64,000 nucleotides of DNA from an uncultured Clostridia bacterium (GCA_934747385.1 CAKVGK010000002.1:124001-188000), one strand, 5' to 3'; shown: positions 42,803-52,452, counted from the stretch's first letter. Translations and numbers: made by a program. The notes: generated by a model not told the origin, from the letters alone.

Positions 42803-43510
42803 CTACATGTTGCTGTCTCGAGTGAAGCATTCTTCAAGTGAGAAATATGCATTTCTAACATGTTTGTTTATGCGAGAGAAGTAGTCCAGCGCAATCATGA
42901 GGGAGAAAACCAATTTTTTGTCGTTCTGCTCGCTGGCAAGGTAGAGCGAATTCAAAAGCATGGTAAACTCTTCTTTTTCGTTCATTTTCAATTTGTAGTT
43001 ATCGATATTTGAAACAATCAAACGAATAGTTGTCATAATTTTGTTATAGTAGTTTGTTTGATAGTCATTTGCATTAACAATAATGTGGCGCTTGGTGTAA
43101 AGTGAATTTATTGCAGCCTTAAATGGGGTGATAATATTTTCTGCAAACAACTTAAATTCTTGTCCAACAGCATTGTCCACTTTATAAAATTTGTTAAGAA
43201 AATTGTAAAAATCAATCTCTTTTGTGTTAAAGCGATAAAGTAAACTATAAACAAAAGCAATAATTTCTTTCTCATCAGTTGGAACGTTGAGAGAAAAACT
43301 TTCGTCCTCATTTTCAACAACTGCTTGCTTAAACACGTCAACAAAATCGAACTTTGCAAGAGTGGAGGCAACCAAATTTTTGACTTTTTCATCTGCGTTG
43401 ATTAATTTTAAAATGGACGCAATTTTAATGTCTGCCAAAATATATTTACCAGCAATAAATTCATCACATGCGTTGTTAAATTGAGTTAATTCGTAAACAT
43501 TTTCGCTCAT
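42803..43510 (-). CDS. Hypothetical helical protein
   Basis: 235 residues from the ATG preceded by AGAGG; a longer frame upstream is not favoured. Predicted all-helical and soluble, with no recognised motif. Charged, one internal Cys. It is in an operon with the ASCH protein and divergent from the DUF4364 gene. Confidence 0.7.
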   Translation of the reverse strand: MSENVYELTQFNNACDEFIAGKYILADIKIASILKLINADEKVKNLVASTLAKFDFVDVFKQAVVENEDESFSLNVPTDEKEIIAFVYSLLYRFNTKEIDFYNFLNKFYKVDNAVGQEFKLFAENIITPFKAAINSLYTKRHIIVNANDYQTNYYNKIMTTIRLIVSNIDNYKLKMNEKEEFTMLLNSLYLASEQNDKKLVFSLMIALDYFSRINKHVRNAYFSLEECFTRDSNM

Positions 43511-43579
43511 ATAAACCTCTAATAATAGTATATCATCAAAAAATAATCTAAGCAACAAATTAATAATTGTTTTAAAAAG

Positions 43580-43608
43580 TTGTTTTTTTATGTTGAATAT
43601 TGTATAAT
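43580..43608 (+). promoter_or_regulatory. Promoter of the DUF4364 gene
   Basis: TTGTTT, 17 bp, TATAAT, with TG immediately before the -10. Confidence 0.65.
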
Positions 43609-43702
43609 GAGAACGTAAGTTAAATTTTACAAATTTTTTTTTGTCAAAAAGCAATCATTTTGTTTGCTTGCAGATAATACATTCAAAGGAAAAGGTTTTA
43701 AT

Positions 43703-44239
43703 ATGGATTTTGTACCAGACAACACTGTTAACAAGTTAATTTTACTTTATGTTTTAGATAAAATGGAAATTCCTCTAACAGAAAATTCGATTTTGGAAAT
43801 TTGTTCCAGCCAAAACAATTGGGTCAATTGGATGGATTGTAAAGACTTGTTGGGGCAACTTATCACCTCAAAGTTTATTTACAAACCAAACACAGAAAAC
43901 GACGAAAGCAGGTACAATATAACAGTTGCAGGGCGTGAATGCCTGGCGCAATTTTACACACGCATTCCAGCCAGTTTACGCAGCCAAATTGACAAATTTG
44001 CCGACGAAAATAAACTTCAATTCAAGCGTAATCAAGAGTATATCGCCAAATGCTACAAAAATGAAGATGGAAGTTACACAGTCGACCTTAAAATCCTTGA
44101 ACCGCTAACTACAGAATCAATCTTTTCACTTTCGATTAAGTCGGACACTCGTCATAACGCAACCACTGCATGCAAACGTTGGAGAGAGTTGGCTGCAAAC
44201 GTGTATGAATATGTATACAGCAAAATTATTGACAATTAG
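43703..44239 (+). CDS. DUF4364 family protein
   Basis: 178 residues from the ATG at 43703; an upstream extension lacks a ribosome site. NKLILLYVLDKMEIPLTE, a winged-helix-like middle and YNITVAGRECLAQF fit DUF4364, a family of predicted winged-helix proteins of Clostridia. Role unknown; DNA binding is likely from the fold. Followed by an imperfect hairpin with Ts around 44265-44293. Confidence 0.82.
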   Translation: MDFVPDNTVNKLILLYVLDKMEIPLTENSILEICSSQNNWVNWMDCKDLLGQLITSKFIYKPNTENDESRYNITVAGRECLAQFYTRIPASLRSQIDKFADENKLQFKRNQEYIAKCYKNEDGSYTVDLKILEPLTTESIFSLSIKSDTRHNATTACKRWRELAANVYEYVYSKIIDN

Positions 44240-44345
44240 AATATAAATAACACAAATTAAACAGAAAAATGACACCATAAAAGTGCCATTTTTCTTGTCA
44301 TTTTAAATACTTTTTAATTATAACTGCCTTTTTTCAAGTTTGATT

Positions 44346-44888
44346 TTAATAAAACATAGAATTGAATTGCGCCACATTTTGGGAAATATAAATCTCATTT
44401 TTGAGATGATATGAACTGTTATAACACCAACTTACAAATGCCAAAACGGTTGGCAGGTAAAACGAAATTGTGTTGTAGTAAATATAAGCCAAAACAGAAT
44501 AAGTTAAACTTGCAAACAACAAGAATGTTGCAATGATTGCAAGTATACTTGTAATGAAAGAGTAGAGGTGAATAAAACTGCGCTTTTCAATGTTAAAAAC
44601 AAAATTAACATTGTTGATTGATTTGCCTCTTAATCTGATTTTTTCCAAAATCTTTAAATCCTTAATGGCATATAAAATTGAAGCAAAGCCAAACATTATG
44701 CTGAATATCATGGTTACGCTGCTCAGCACCAACATTATGACTGAAATGTTGTCATGTGACAAAATCATTGCCACAAGTTGCCAAGCAAAAGAAACTGCAA
44801 ATAAAACAGCAAAAACTATACGCAAAACCAAATCTTTTTTTATTGTTGGCACGTCCTTGTCCATATATTCCAATTTTTTAGTATCCAT
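44346..44888 (-). CDS. Hypothetical membrane protein
   Basis: 180 residues with four hydrophobic helices (LRIVFAVLFAVSFAW; VIMLVLSSVTMIFSIMF; ITSILAIIATFLLFASL; FYLPTVLAFVSW) and short charged loops. No family recognised, no ribosome site that stands out. Confidence 0.65.
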   Translation of the reverse strand: MDTKKLEYMDKDVPTIKKDLVLRIVFAVLFAVSFAWQLVAMILSHDNISVIMLVLSSVTMIFSIMFGFASILYAIKDLKILEKIRLRGKSINNVNFVFNIEKRSFIHLYSFITSILAIIATFLLFASLTYSVLAYIYYNTISFYLPTVLAFVSWCYNSSYHLKNEIYISQNVAQFNSMFY

Positions 44889-44957
44889 ACTAATATTTTA
44901 AAATAATTGAATAACTATGTCAAACAAATATTCAAAAAATATCTCAGTTTGCCAAAA

Positions 44958-45995
44958 TTACAAAAACAACAAACTTAGCGGCAAAGCCACCAAACAAGCA
45001 AACATACCCTGCGTAATTTTTTGCAAAACAATTGAACTTGTTTTTATTTTTAAAGTCTTTAAAAAGGTTAAAGATTGCAACAATATGCTTATTCCTCCAA
45101 AGCCAATCAATCCAGACGCTATCACCGCAGAAATTTGCAACGGACAGCCGGACGCTTGAATGTCAATAACGCCTCGCGTAATTTCAAAAATTCCAGCCAA
45201 CACAGCATTGACAGATTGGCAGTTTTTTATGCTAAAAATGCCGCAAATCAATTTTGTAACTAGGCTAAAAATATGAGTGTTGTTCATAAGGTCAATCATT
45301 AAAAATGCCAAAACCATGTAAGCACCAACCAGCAAAATTGACTTGAGAGAGTCGTAAACGCTGTCCGCCAAAAGTGAGGATGAAGGCGCAGTTTCTTCCA
45401 ATTTAATTTGCGTTTGCTCACGATTTTTTCCACGATAGATAAGCCCATTCAAAAGACTTGCAATAATATTTGCCGCCAGAATAACATATCCCACACGAAC
45501 TGAACCAAAAACTGCCACGCCAACCGTGCCAACAATAAACATTGGCCCACTGACCGAGCAAAAACTCATCATTTGTTTGGCGTCGTCGGTTGAATAAATA
45601 CCTCTTTCATACATGCTGCAAATCAGTTTTGCGCCCATAGGATAGCCAGAGAGCACTGAAAGCAGATAAATTGTTGAACTTGTGGCAGGCGTGTGGTAAA
45701 TTTTTGAAAAAAGTTTGTCCAATTTTGTTTGTTTTGGACTGATTAAAGCCACAATAATTTTGGTAAAAATAAAAAATGGAAACAGAACAGGCAAAACCTT
45801 AAATGCCCAAACTGAAATTGCGTTTAAGCAGCAAGAGGAATAACAACTAGGGTTTGAAATGAAAATTAAGCATACAGCCAAAATTAAAACAATAATCAAC
45901 TTGTCCAAAAAATTTTTGCTTTTAATTTTGCAGTCGGTTTTGGCAAAATCACATTTATTGTAACTTGTTTTGTTTGCTTTTAGGTTTTTTATCAT
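44958..45995 (-). CDS. ylbJ: YlbJ-like sporulation membrane protein
   Basis: 345 residues, about eight hydrophobic helices. VLPVLFPFFIFTKI, SGYPMGAKLICSMYERG and the GxFEITRGV stretch fit YlbJ, a gated-type membrane protein required for spore cortex or coat in Bacillus. The N-terminal 30 residues are charged and variable. Monocistronic by appearance. Confidence 0.85.
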   Translation of the reverse strand: MIKNLKANKTSYNKCDFAKTDCKIKSKNFLDKLIIVLILAVCLIFISNPSCYSSCCLNAISVWAFKVLPVLFPFFIFTKIIVALISPKQTKLDKLFSKIYHTPATSSTIYLLSVLSGYPMGAKLICSMYERGIYSTDDAKQMMSFCSVSGPMFIVGTVGVAVFGSVRVGYVILAANIIASLLNGLIYRGKNREQTQIKLEETAPSSSLLADSVYDSLKSILLVGAYMVLAFLMIDLMNNTHIFSLVTKLICGIFSIKNCQSVNAVLAGIFEITRGVIDIQASGCPLQISAVIASGLIGFGGISILLQSLTFLKTLKIKTSSIVLQKITQGMFACLVALPLSLLFL

Positions 45996-46058
45996 ATATA
46001 ATATATTCTAACAATAGGCATTTTAAGAATAAAAGTGCATTTTAATTAAAGGGGTATT

Positions 46059-46886
46059 GTGAAAAAGTTAGCATTGGTTTTAAGCGGTGGTGCGGCAAAA
46101 GGTTACGCACACATTGGCGTTTTAAAAGTTTTGGAACAACACAACATTAAACCAAGTTTAATTGTGGGCACTTCCATGGGCGCGTTGGTTGGCGGTATGT
46201 ACGCAAGCGGCAAATCTTGTGAGGAACTTGTTCAAATTGCATATGATTTTAACAGTCTTGGCAATTTTTCGCTTACGGGCACGCTTTTTCGCGGTCATTT
46301 GTTGGACACAAGAAAGGTTGACAAATTGCTTAAACGTGAACTTGGAGATTTAGCTCAAGAACAATGCAAAATTCCGTTTGTGGCTGTGGCAACTGAACTT
46401 AAAACAGGCAAAGAGGCTCACCTTAAAAAGGGTTGCCTGCGGGAGAACATAAGGGCAAGCATTTCTATTCCAGGCATTTTTAAAGTGCAGGAAATTAACG
46501 GCAAGCAGTATGTAGATGGCGGGCTTTGCAACAACATGCCAGAAAATGTTGCGCACAGCATTATGCCAGACGCAGTTATTGTTTCAGTAGATGTTATTGG
46601 CAAATATGCCGACCAGCTTGAAGATTTAAAGTTAGACACACTTGAAAACGTGCTTAACGCAACCACAATTTTAACTCAAAATGTTGTAAGGTTAAGAAGA
46701 AGATATGCCAAAATTAGAATTGTTATAAGTCAGCCAGATGTAAGTCAACTGGACTTTAAACAAGACAAAGTTAACTTGTCAGTTAATTATGGCGAAACTG
46801 CCGCAAATAAATGGATTGAGCAAATTGAAAACTTGCTAAAAGGGGATACTTATGAAAATTTTGAACCAAATATTTCAAAAAGCTAA
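46059..46886 (+). CDS. Patatin-like phospholipase (RssA type)
   Basis: Serine lipase/acylhydrolase, 275 residues. Oxyanion hole SGGAAKG, nucleophile in GTSMG, catalytic Asp in DGGLCNNMP. No signal peptide, so an intracellular phospholipase or acyl-protein hydrolase. GTG start with AAGGGG. Overlaps pta by 35 bases, which is unusually long and suggests co-translation; a metabolic link to acetyl groups is not evident. Confidence 0.92.
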   Translation: MKKLALVLSGGAAKGYAHIGVLKVLEQHNIKPSLIVGTSMGALVGGMYASGKSCEELVQIAYDFNSLGNFSLTGTLFRGHLLDTRKVDKLLKRELGDLAQEQCKIPFVAVATELKTGKEAHLKKGCLRENIRASISIPGIFKVQEINGKQYVDGGLCNNMPENVAHSIMPDAVIVSVDVIGKYADQLEDLKLDTLENVLNATTILTQNVVRLRRRYAKIRIVISQPDVSQLDFKQDKVNLSVNYGETAANKWIEQIENLLKGDTYENFEPNISKS

Positions 46887-47814
46887 AAAAATTAATGCAA
46901 CTATAATTTTGCCAGAAGCAAATCAAGATAGGCGAGTTTACAAAGCGGCAAAATCAATTCTTAAAAGCAAACTTTCCAACCTCGTAGTATTTGGCAAAAG
47001 TGAAGAGTTTGAGCCATGTTTTAAAGCAAGCCACTGCCAAATTATTGACATTGAAACTTATCCAAAAACAGAGTTTGCAAAGCAACTTTATGAATTGAGA
47101 AAGCACAAAGGCATGACTGAACAAGAGGCAAATAGCTTAATTAAACAACCGTTGTTTTTTGCCATGCTTATGCTGCTAAACAACATGGCAGACGGCGTGG
47201 TGGCGGGCGCATGCAACACAACTGCCCAGGTTCTGTTGCCAGCCTTGCAAATTATTAAAACCAAACCTAACAAACAATATGTAACAGGCAGCACACTTAT
47301 GGTTAAAAATGGTTGCAAGCCATTACTTTTTGGCGACGTTTCGCTCATTGTAGCACCAACAGGTGAAATGCTGGCAGAAACTGCAATTTCAAATGCTGAG
47401 TTTATGCAGCAACTTGGGTTGGGACAGCCAAAAGTGGCAATGCTTTCATTTTCAACACATGGCAGCGCAAATCACGAAACAATCACGACCGTGGCGGAAG
47501 CGGTTAAAATTGCAAAACAAAAAAGCAAATTTTTGATTGATGGAGAAATGCAGGCAGATAGCGCACTCAATTTGCAAATCGCAAAGCAAAAGGGTGTTAA
47601 AAGTGAGGTTGGAGGAAATGCTAATGTTTTGATATTTCCAAACCTAGACGCTGGCAACATTTCATACAAATTGGTAGCACAACTGGGGCAATACACGGCA
47701 ATTGGTCCAATTATGCTCAATTTCAAAAAACCGGTTAACGATTTAAGCCGAGGCTCAACAATAGAGGAAATTATAAGCACGGTGGCAATCACAAAATTGC
47801 AAACTCAAATTTAA
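46852..47814 (+). CDS. pta: Phosphate acetyltransferase
   Basis: Converts acetyl-CoA + Pi to acetyl phosphate. 320 residues of the short Pta type: ILPEANQDRRV at the start, MADGVVAGACNTTAQVL, GSTLMVKNG and GNANVLIFPNLDAGNI plus LSRGST at the end. ATG with AAGGGG inside patatin. Followed by ackA in the same orientation, with its own promoter, giving the acetate/ATP branch. Confidence 0.95.
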   Translation: MKILNQIFQKAKKINATIILPEANQDRRVYKAAKSILKSKLSNLVVFGKSEEFEPCFKASHCQIIDIETYPKTEFAKQLYELRKHKGMTEQEANSLIKQPLFFAMLMLLNNMADGVVAGACNTTAQVLLPALQIIKTKPNKQYVTGSTLMVKNGCKPLLFGDVSLIVAPTGEMLAETAISNAEFMQQLGLGQPKVAMLSFSTHGSANHETITTVAEAVKIAKQKSKFLIDGEMQADSALNLQIAKQKGVKSEVGGNANVLIFPNLDAGNISYKLVAQLGQYTAIGPIMLNFKKPVNDLSRGSTIEEIISTVAITKLQTQI

Positions 47815-47838
47815 TTTTCACCAACACGCCAAAAATTG

Positions 47839-47867
47839 TTGGCAAAATTTGCAAATTGTGTTAGCAT
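47839..47867 (+). promoter_or_regulatory. Promoter of ackA
   Basis: TTGGCA, 17 bp, TAGCAT; the -35 is one arm of a GCCAA-TTGGC inverted repeat (47828-47843). Confidence 0.55.
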
Positions 47868-47896
47868 AAGAGTATTACATTAAAAGGAAAAAAATA

Positions 47897-49087
47897 ATGA
47901 AAGTTTTAGTAGTAAATGCTGGAAGCAGCAGTTTAAAAGCACAACTTATGGAAACCGAAGATGGCAGCGTGTTTGCCAACGCTTATTGTGAGCGTATTGG
48001 TTTGGACAACGCTTTTATGACTTACAAATGGGCAGGTCAAAAAGTTGTTATTAATCAGGATATGCCAACGCATAAACAAGCATTTCAATTATTCTTTAAC
48101 ACATTAACAAGCAAAGAATATGGTGTTATTTCTAGTTTAAACGAAATCAAGGCTATTGGTCATCGCGTGGTTAACATGGGTGAAAAATATTGCAAATCAA
48201 TTGTTGTTACACCTGAAATTTTTGCAGATATGAAAACTTGTGTTCAATTTGCACCTTTGCACAATCCAGGTGCGCTCACGGGCTTGCAAGCATGTATGGA
48301 TTTAATGCCAGGCGTTAAAAACGTAACAGTTTTCGACACTGCTTTCCACATGACAATGCCAGAAAAGGCATATATGTATGCTTTGCCATACGAATATTAT
48401 GAAAAATATAGCATTCGTCGCTATGGTGCACACGGCACAAGCCACAAATATATTGCAAGAAAGTGTGCAGAATTGATGGGCGACCTTAAAGGCAAAAAAA
48501 TCATTTCTTGTCACCTTGGCTCTGGCAGCAGCATTTGTGCAATTAAAGACGGCAAATGTGTTGACACTTCAATGGGTTACACCCCTCTCGCTGGTGTAGT
48601 TATGGGCACACGTACCGGAGATATTGATGCAAGCGTTGTAACTGGTGTTATGAAGGCAACTGGTCAAACAGCAGAAGAAGTTATTTCAACATTCAACAAA
48701 AAGAGTGGCCTAGTTGGTCTTTGCGGTTATAGTGACATGCGCGATATTAACGAGCATATTGCAGAACCAAAAGTTAAATTGGCATTCGACACACTTTGCT
48801 ATTCAATCAAAAAATATATTGGTGCGTATGCTGCAGCAATGAATGGGGTGGATGCAATTGTTTTCACTGCCGGCATTGGTGAGCATGACGAAACCGTTCG
48901 TGAAGCAGTTTGCAAAGATATGGAATATCTTGGATTGGAATTGGACGAAGAAAAGAATGTTAGCCTCAACAAACCATTTGATAAAATTGTTGAACTTTCA
49001 CGCCCAACAAGCAAAGTTAAAATTTATCGCGTTCCAACCGATGAAGAATACATGATTGCTTTGGAAACGGCAGAACTTACAAAATAA
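47897..49087 (+). CDS. ackA: Acetate kinase
   Basis: Acetyl phosphate + ADP to acetate + ATP. 396 residues: VNAGSSSLKAQL at the start, GHRVVNMG, FDTAFHMTMPEKAYMY, HGTSHKYI, CHLGSGSSICAIKDG, MGYTPLAGVVMGTRTGDID, and FTAGIGEHD near the end, all ASKHA ligands present. AAAGGA site. Completes substrate-level phosphorylation with pta. Confidence 0.98.
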   Translation: MKVLVVNAGSSSLKAQLMETEDGSVFANAYCERIGLDNAFMTYKWAGQKVVINQDMPTHKQAFQLFFNTLTSKEYGVISSLNEIKAIGHRVVNMGEKYCKSIVVTPEIFADMKTCVQFAPLHNPGALTGLQACMDLMPGVKNVTVFDTAFHMTMPEKAYMYALPYEYYEKYSIRRYGAHGTSHKYIARKCAELMGDLKGKKIISCHLGSGSSICAIKDGKCVDTSMGYTPLAGVVMGTRTGDIDASVVTGVMKATGQTAEEVISTFNKKSGLVGLCGYSDMRDINEHIAEPKVKLAFDTLCYSIKKYIGAYAAAMNGVDAIVFTAGIGEHDETVREAVCKDMEYLGLELDEEKNVSLNKPFDKIVELSRPTSKVKIYRVPTDEEYMIALETAELTK

Positions 49088-49130
49088 TTAATAGAATTTT
49101 TCAATTTTTAAGTAAAAATAGCACAAACTG

Positions 49131-49153
49131 GCGGTTATAATGACCGCTTTTTT
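49131..49153 (+). terminator. Terminator of ackA
   Basis: GCGGT-TATAATG-ACCGC and six Ts, extended by a CACAAA/TTTGTG outer pairing. Confidence 0.85.
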
Positions 49154-49204
49154 GTGTTTTTAATCATAATTTTGATTATTTTAAGAATTTGTTTATGTTT
49201 ACGA

Positions 49205-49233
49205 TTGACAAAACAAATTTCGTTTGATATAAT
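49205..49233 (+). promoter_or_regulatory. Consensus promoter of rpmF
   Basis: TTGACA, 17 bp, TATAAT with an extended TGA just before the -10; the strongest promoter in the window by eye. A GTGCAA-TTTTTTG-TTGCAC hairpin follows at 49252-49270 in the leader. Confidence 0.9.
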
Positions 49234-49291
49234 TAATTCGTATTGTGTCGAGTGCAATTTTTTGTTGCACGAATATTTATGGAGGTAAAAA

Positions 49292-49483
49292 ATGGCTGTT
49301 CCAAAGGGAAAAGTTTCAAAATCACGTAGAGATAAACGCCGTGCTAACTGGAAAGCAGCAGTTCCAACATTAGTTGAATGTCCACACTGCCACGAAAAGA
49401 AAGTGGCTCACCAAGTTTGCAAAAATTGTGGTTACTACGATGGTGAACAAGTAGTTTCAGTTGATAAAAAAGAAAGTAAATAG
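49292..49483 (+). CDS. rpmF: Ribosomal protein L32
   Basis: 63 residues, MAVPKGKVSKSRRDKRRAN at the start, zinc pairs CPHC and CKNC. Complete. Gene order often is DUF177-rpmF-plsX in Clostridia; here DUF177 is absent and a methyltransferase lies between rpmF and plsX. GGAGG site. Confidence 0.98.
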   Translation: MAVPKGKVSKSRRDKRRANWKAAVPTLVECPHCHEKKVAHQVCKNCGYYDGEQVVSVDKKESK

Positions 49484-49497
49484 TGTTTATTCTTAAA

Positions 49498-49520
49498 TTC
49501 CACCTTATGGTGGTTTTTTT
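49498..49520 (+). terminator. Terminator of rpmF
   Basis: CCACC-TTAT-GGTGG and seven Ts. Confidence 0.9.
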
Positions 49521-49567
49521 AATGCAATTAAGTTGTCAAAATCTTTAGAATTGGTTAAAATAATAGC

Positions 49568-50686
49568 ATGGAAAAAATTTTTAATTATATTAAAGAAACC
49601 AAGGAGGTTATTCGCAAAATAATTTTAAGCGACTCCTTTAGTGAAACCAAAAAAATTATTGCTCACCCAATCGAAATTAAAGGCGAACAAAAATGGCAGA
49701 TTGAAAGATTTAAGGGCAACCAAGTTTTTCATCAAAATGTTGATTTTGAACTTGTGCTTGACTTGCCTTTCAATGAATATAAGCAAATTACAATAGACCA
49801 AATTGGCAAAACAGCAGTTTTTTCACAAGCAAAAAACGGCTATAAATTGAAAGAAAAGCAAAATAACTTAACACAAATCAGCGTTGAACACAACAAGCAA
49901 AAGCAATATTTTATCAATGAAGGGGACAACGTTCCAGCACTTGTTGACCTTGGCATTTTCACCTCTCAGGGCAAAATTGCTGCTCAAATGTATGATAAAT
50001 TTAAACAAATCAACAAATTTATTGAAATAATTGATGACGAATTGAAAAATTTTAAAGGCGACCAAATCACAGTTTTGGATTTTGGTTGTGGCAAAAGTTA
50101 TTTAACATTTTTGGTTTATTATTATTTTGAAAAACTTAGAAATATTAAAGCAAAAATAATAGGCTATGACTTAAAAAAAGACGTTGTTGAGCACTGCAAT
50201 CAAATTGCAAAAAAATATGGCTACGACGGGCTTGAATTTGTTGTTAGCGATGTGAAAAAAGACTCACTTTACAACAATAAAATAGACATGGTTATCAGCC
50301 TCCACGCCTGCGACACGGCAACCGATTACGCCCTTAATTTTGCAATCAAAAACAATGTTAAATATATCTTTAGTGTACCATGCTGTCAACATGAAATCAA
50401 TTCTAGCATTGCAAAAGCTGGCGATTTTGACATTTTGCTTAAAGACGGCTTGTTCAAAGAGAGATTTTCTGCTTTGTTAACCGACGCAATCCGCACTGAA
50501 GTTTTGCGAGCAGTGGGTTATTCTGTGGACGTTATTGAGTTTGTGGACTTTGCACACTCACCAAAAAATGTCATGCTCAGGGCAACAAATAACAGCACAA
50601 AAAAATCATTAAAAAAACTCACAGAGTTGCAAGAAAAATATAAGTTCAATCAAACCTTGTTAAACTTGCAAACTGCAAAGGGTTAA
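49568..50686 (+). CDS. SAM-dependent methyltransferase (Methyltransf_32-like)
   Basis: 372 residues. N-terminal 150 residues are beta-rich and unusual; the Rossmann methyltransferase begins near 170 with VLDFGCGKSYLTF, then GYDLKK, DMVISLHACDTATD and VPCCQHE. The HACDTATD...PCCQHE pattern is that of a group related to eukaryotic METTL25-type proteins with unknown substrate. No ribosome site stands out. Its own promoter would be needed because rpmF ends at a terminator. Confidence 0.85.
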   Translation: MEKIFNYIKETKEVIRKIILSDSFSETKKIIAHPIEIKGEQKWQIERFKGNQVFHQNVDFELVLDLPFNEYKQITIDQIGKTAVFSQAKNGYKLKEKQNNLTQISVEHNKQKQYFINEGDNVPALVDLGIFTSQGKIAAQMYDKFKQINKFIEIIDDELKNFKGDQITVLDFGCGKSYLTFLVYYYFEKLRNIKAKIIGYDLKKDVVEHCNQIAKKYGYDGLEFVVSDVKKDSLYNNKIDMVISLHACDTATDYALNFAIKNNVKYIFSVPCCQHEINSSIAKAGDFDILLKDGLFKERFSALLTDAIRTEVLRAVGYSVDVIEFVDFAHSPKNVMLRATNNSTKKSLKKLTELQEKYKFNQTLLNLQTAKG

Positions 50687-50702
50687 ACTTTGGCTAAAAG
50701 GT

Positions 50703-50731
50703 TTTACTTTTGTGAATTTATTTTGTATAAT
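50703..50731 (+). promoter_or_regulatory. Promoter of plsX-rnc
   Basis: TTTACT, 17 bp, TATAAT preceded directly by TG. Confidence 0.6.
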
Positions 50732-50779
50732 TATGTCGTAATAGCTTTCAAGGAATAACTGAATTTAAAAGGGAAAATT

Positions 50780-51781
50780 ATGAAAATTGTTGTTGATGCT
50801 TTTGGTGGAGATTTTGCTCCGTTTGAAATTGTTGCAGGAGCAGTTAAAGCTTTGCAAGAAAACACTGATTTAAAAATTGTTTTGGTGGGAGATAAGGACC
50901 GCATTACAGAAATATTGCAAGAATTGGTTTTTGTAAGCGACCGTCTTGAAATTGTGCACGCACCAGACGTTGTTACTAATGACGACGTGCCAACTGTTGC
51001 CATTCGCACTAAAAAAACTTCAAGCATTGTTGTGGCATATGATTATTTGAAAAACACAGAGGACGCTGTTGCTTTGGTTAGTGCAGGCAGCACTGGGGCA
51101 ACGCTCACAGGCGCAGTGCTTAAACTTGGCAGGGTCAAAAATGTTTCACGCCCAGCCTTGGCTCCATTGCTTCCAACAATTAACGATGGCAAAGTTATGC
51201 TTGTGGACTGCGGCGCAAATGCAGACTGCAAACCTGAAAATTTGCTTGATTTTGCCGTGATGGGGGATATTTATATGCGTTCTATGGGTGTTAAAAAACC
51301 TCGCATAGGTCTGCTTAATATTGGCACAGAAGAAGAGAAAGGCGACGAGGTTCACAAACAAGCCTATCAACTTTTGAAATCAGCAAAAATCAATTTTGTT
51401 GGCAACATTGAATCTCGTGACGTGTTGCGCGGAAATGTTGACGTGGTTGTCTGTGATGGTTTTTCCGGCAATATATGCCTCAAATCTATGGAAGGCATTG
51501 CAGAGGTGCTTTTCAGCGAGATTAAAGACATTGCCAAAAGTTCATTCAAAGCAAAAATTGGCGCATTATTCTTAAAAAGCAGCCTCAAAGGGCTTAAAAC
51601 TAAGTATGATTACACAAAATGCGGCGGTGCTCCTTTGCTTGGCGTTAACAAAATTGTGCTTAAATGCCATGGCAACAGCAAAGCCCCAATTGTGGCAGAT
51701 ACAATCAATCAAGCATATGAATTGGCAAAAAACAAATTAGTTGAAAAGGTGGCAAAAGCAGTTGAAAAAAACGAAAAATAG
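50780..51781 (+). CDS. plsX: Phosphate acyltransferase PlsX
   Basis: Makes acyl phosphate from acyl-ACP, first step of phospholipid synthesis in Gram-positives. 333 residues, DAFGGDFAPFEIV at the start, VSAGSTGA, DCGANADCKPENL, NIGTEEEKGD, VCDGFSGN and GGAPLLGV. Followed in overlap by rnc; acpP, often between them, is absent here. Confidence 0.97.
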   Translation: MKIVVDAFGGDFAPFEIVAGAVKALQENTDLKIVLVGDKDRITEILQELVFVSDRLEIVHAPDVVTNDDVPTVAIRTKKTSSIVVAYDYLKNTEDAVALVSAGSTGATLTGAVLKLGRVKNVSRPALAPLLPTINDGKVMLVDCGANADCKPENLLDFAVMGDIYMRSMGVKKPRIGLLNIGTEEEKGDEVHKQAYQLLKSAKINFVGNIESRDVLRGNVDVVVCDGFSGNICLKSMEGIAEVLFSEIKDIAKSSFKAKIGALFLKSSLKGLKTKYDYTKCGGAPLLGVNKIVLKCHGNSKAPIVADTINQAYELAKNKLVEKVAKAVEKNEK

Positions 51782-52427
51782 TTTTATAGAATTGTTTGAA
51801 AAGTGCAGTGAGGAACAAAAAACTTTGGCGTTCACACATTCTTCTTACGCGCATGACCATGCCACAGAATGCAACGAACGAATAGAGTTTTTGGGCGATA
51901 GTGTGCTTTCAACAATAGTCAGTGATTATCTGTACAAACACTATCATTATGTTGAGGGCAAAATGAGCAAAATCCGTGCCAGTTTTGTTTGCACAGATAG
52001 TTTGGCAGAACTTGCAAAATCACTTGGCATTGAAAACAGAATTTTGCTTGGTAAAAGTTTCAAGGCAAGCAGCATTTCAAATGCAATTTTGGCAGACACA
52101 ATTGAAAGCATGATTGGCGTTATGTATTTAACTTTTGGCTTGCCTTCAATTTCAAACGCTGTGCTTGAAGCTTTGCAGGTCAAAGAAAAACTGAATTCAG
52201 GTTTAACCAGCAAAGATTATAAAAGTGAACTTCAAGTTTTGATGCAAGAGCAAAAGAAAAAAATTAAATACACCGCTGAAACCTATGAAACAAAAGGCGG
52301 TCAAACCAATTTTAGGGCAAGCGTGTTTGTGGACGGGCAATTTGTGGCTTACGGGCAAGGCTCAGCAAAACGCGAGGCAGAACAAAACGCTGCACACTTG
52401 GCAATTTCAAAACTCAGCAAAAATTGA
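51762..52427 (+). CDS. rnc: Ribonuclease III
   Basis: Double-strand RNase for rRNA and mRNA processing. Start set at the TTG at 51762, because AGGTGG lies 9 bases upstream; it overlaps plsX by 20 bases. 221 residues: NERIEFLGDSVL signature, acidic Asp/Glu in GDSVL and DTIESMIG, then a dsRNA-binding domain (about 150-221) ending SAKREAEQNAAHLA. All four acidic metal ligands appear present. Confidence 0.96.
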   Translation: MKKTKNSFIELFEKCSEEQKTLAFTHSSYAHDHATECNERIEFLGDSVLSTIVSDYLYKHYHYVEGKMSKIRASFVCTDSLAELAKSLGIENRILLGKSFKASSISNAILADTIESMIGVMYLTFGLPSISNAVLEALQVKEKLNSGLTSKDYKSELQVLMQEQKKKIKYTAETYETKGGQTNFRASVFVDGQFVAYGQGSAKREAEQNAAHLAISKLSKN

Positions 52428-52452
52428 TTTTTAATTGAAAATGAATTATAAT
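52424..52452 (+). promoter_or_regulatory. Promoter of the PH-domain gene
   Basis: TTGATT overlapping the rnc stop, 17 bp, TATAAT. Confidence 0.65.
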
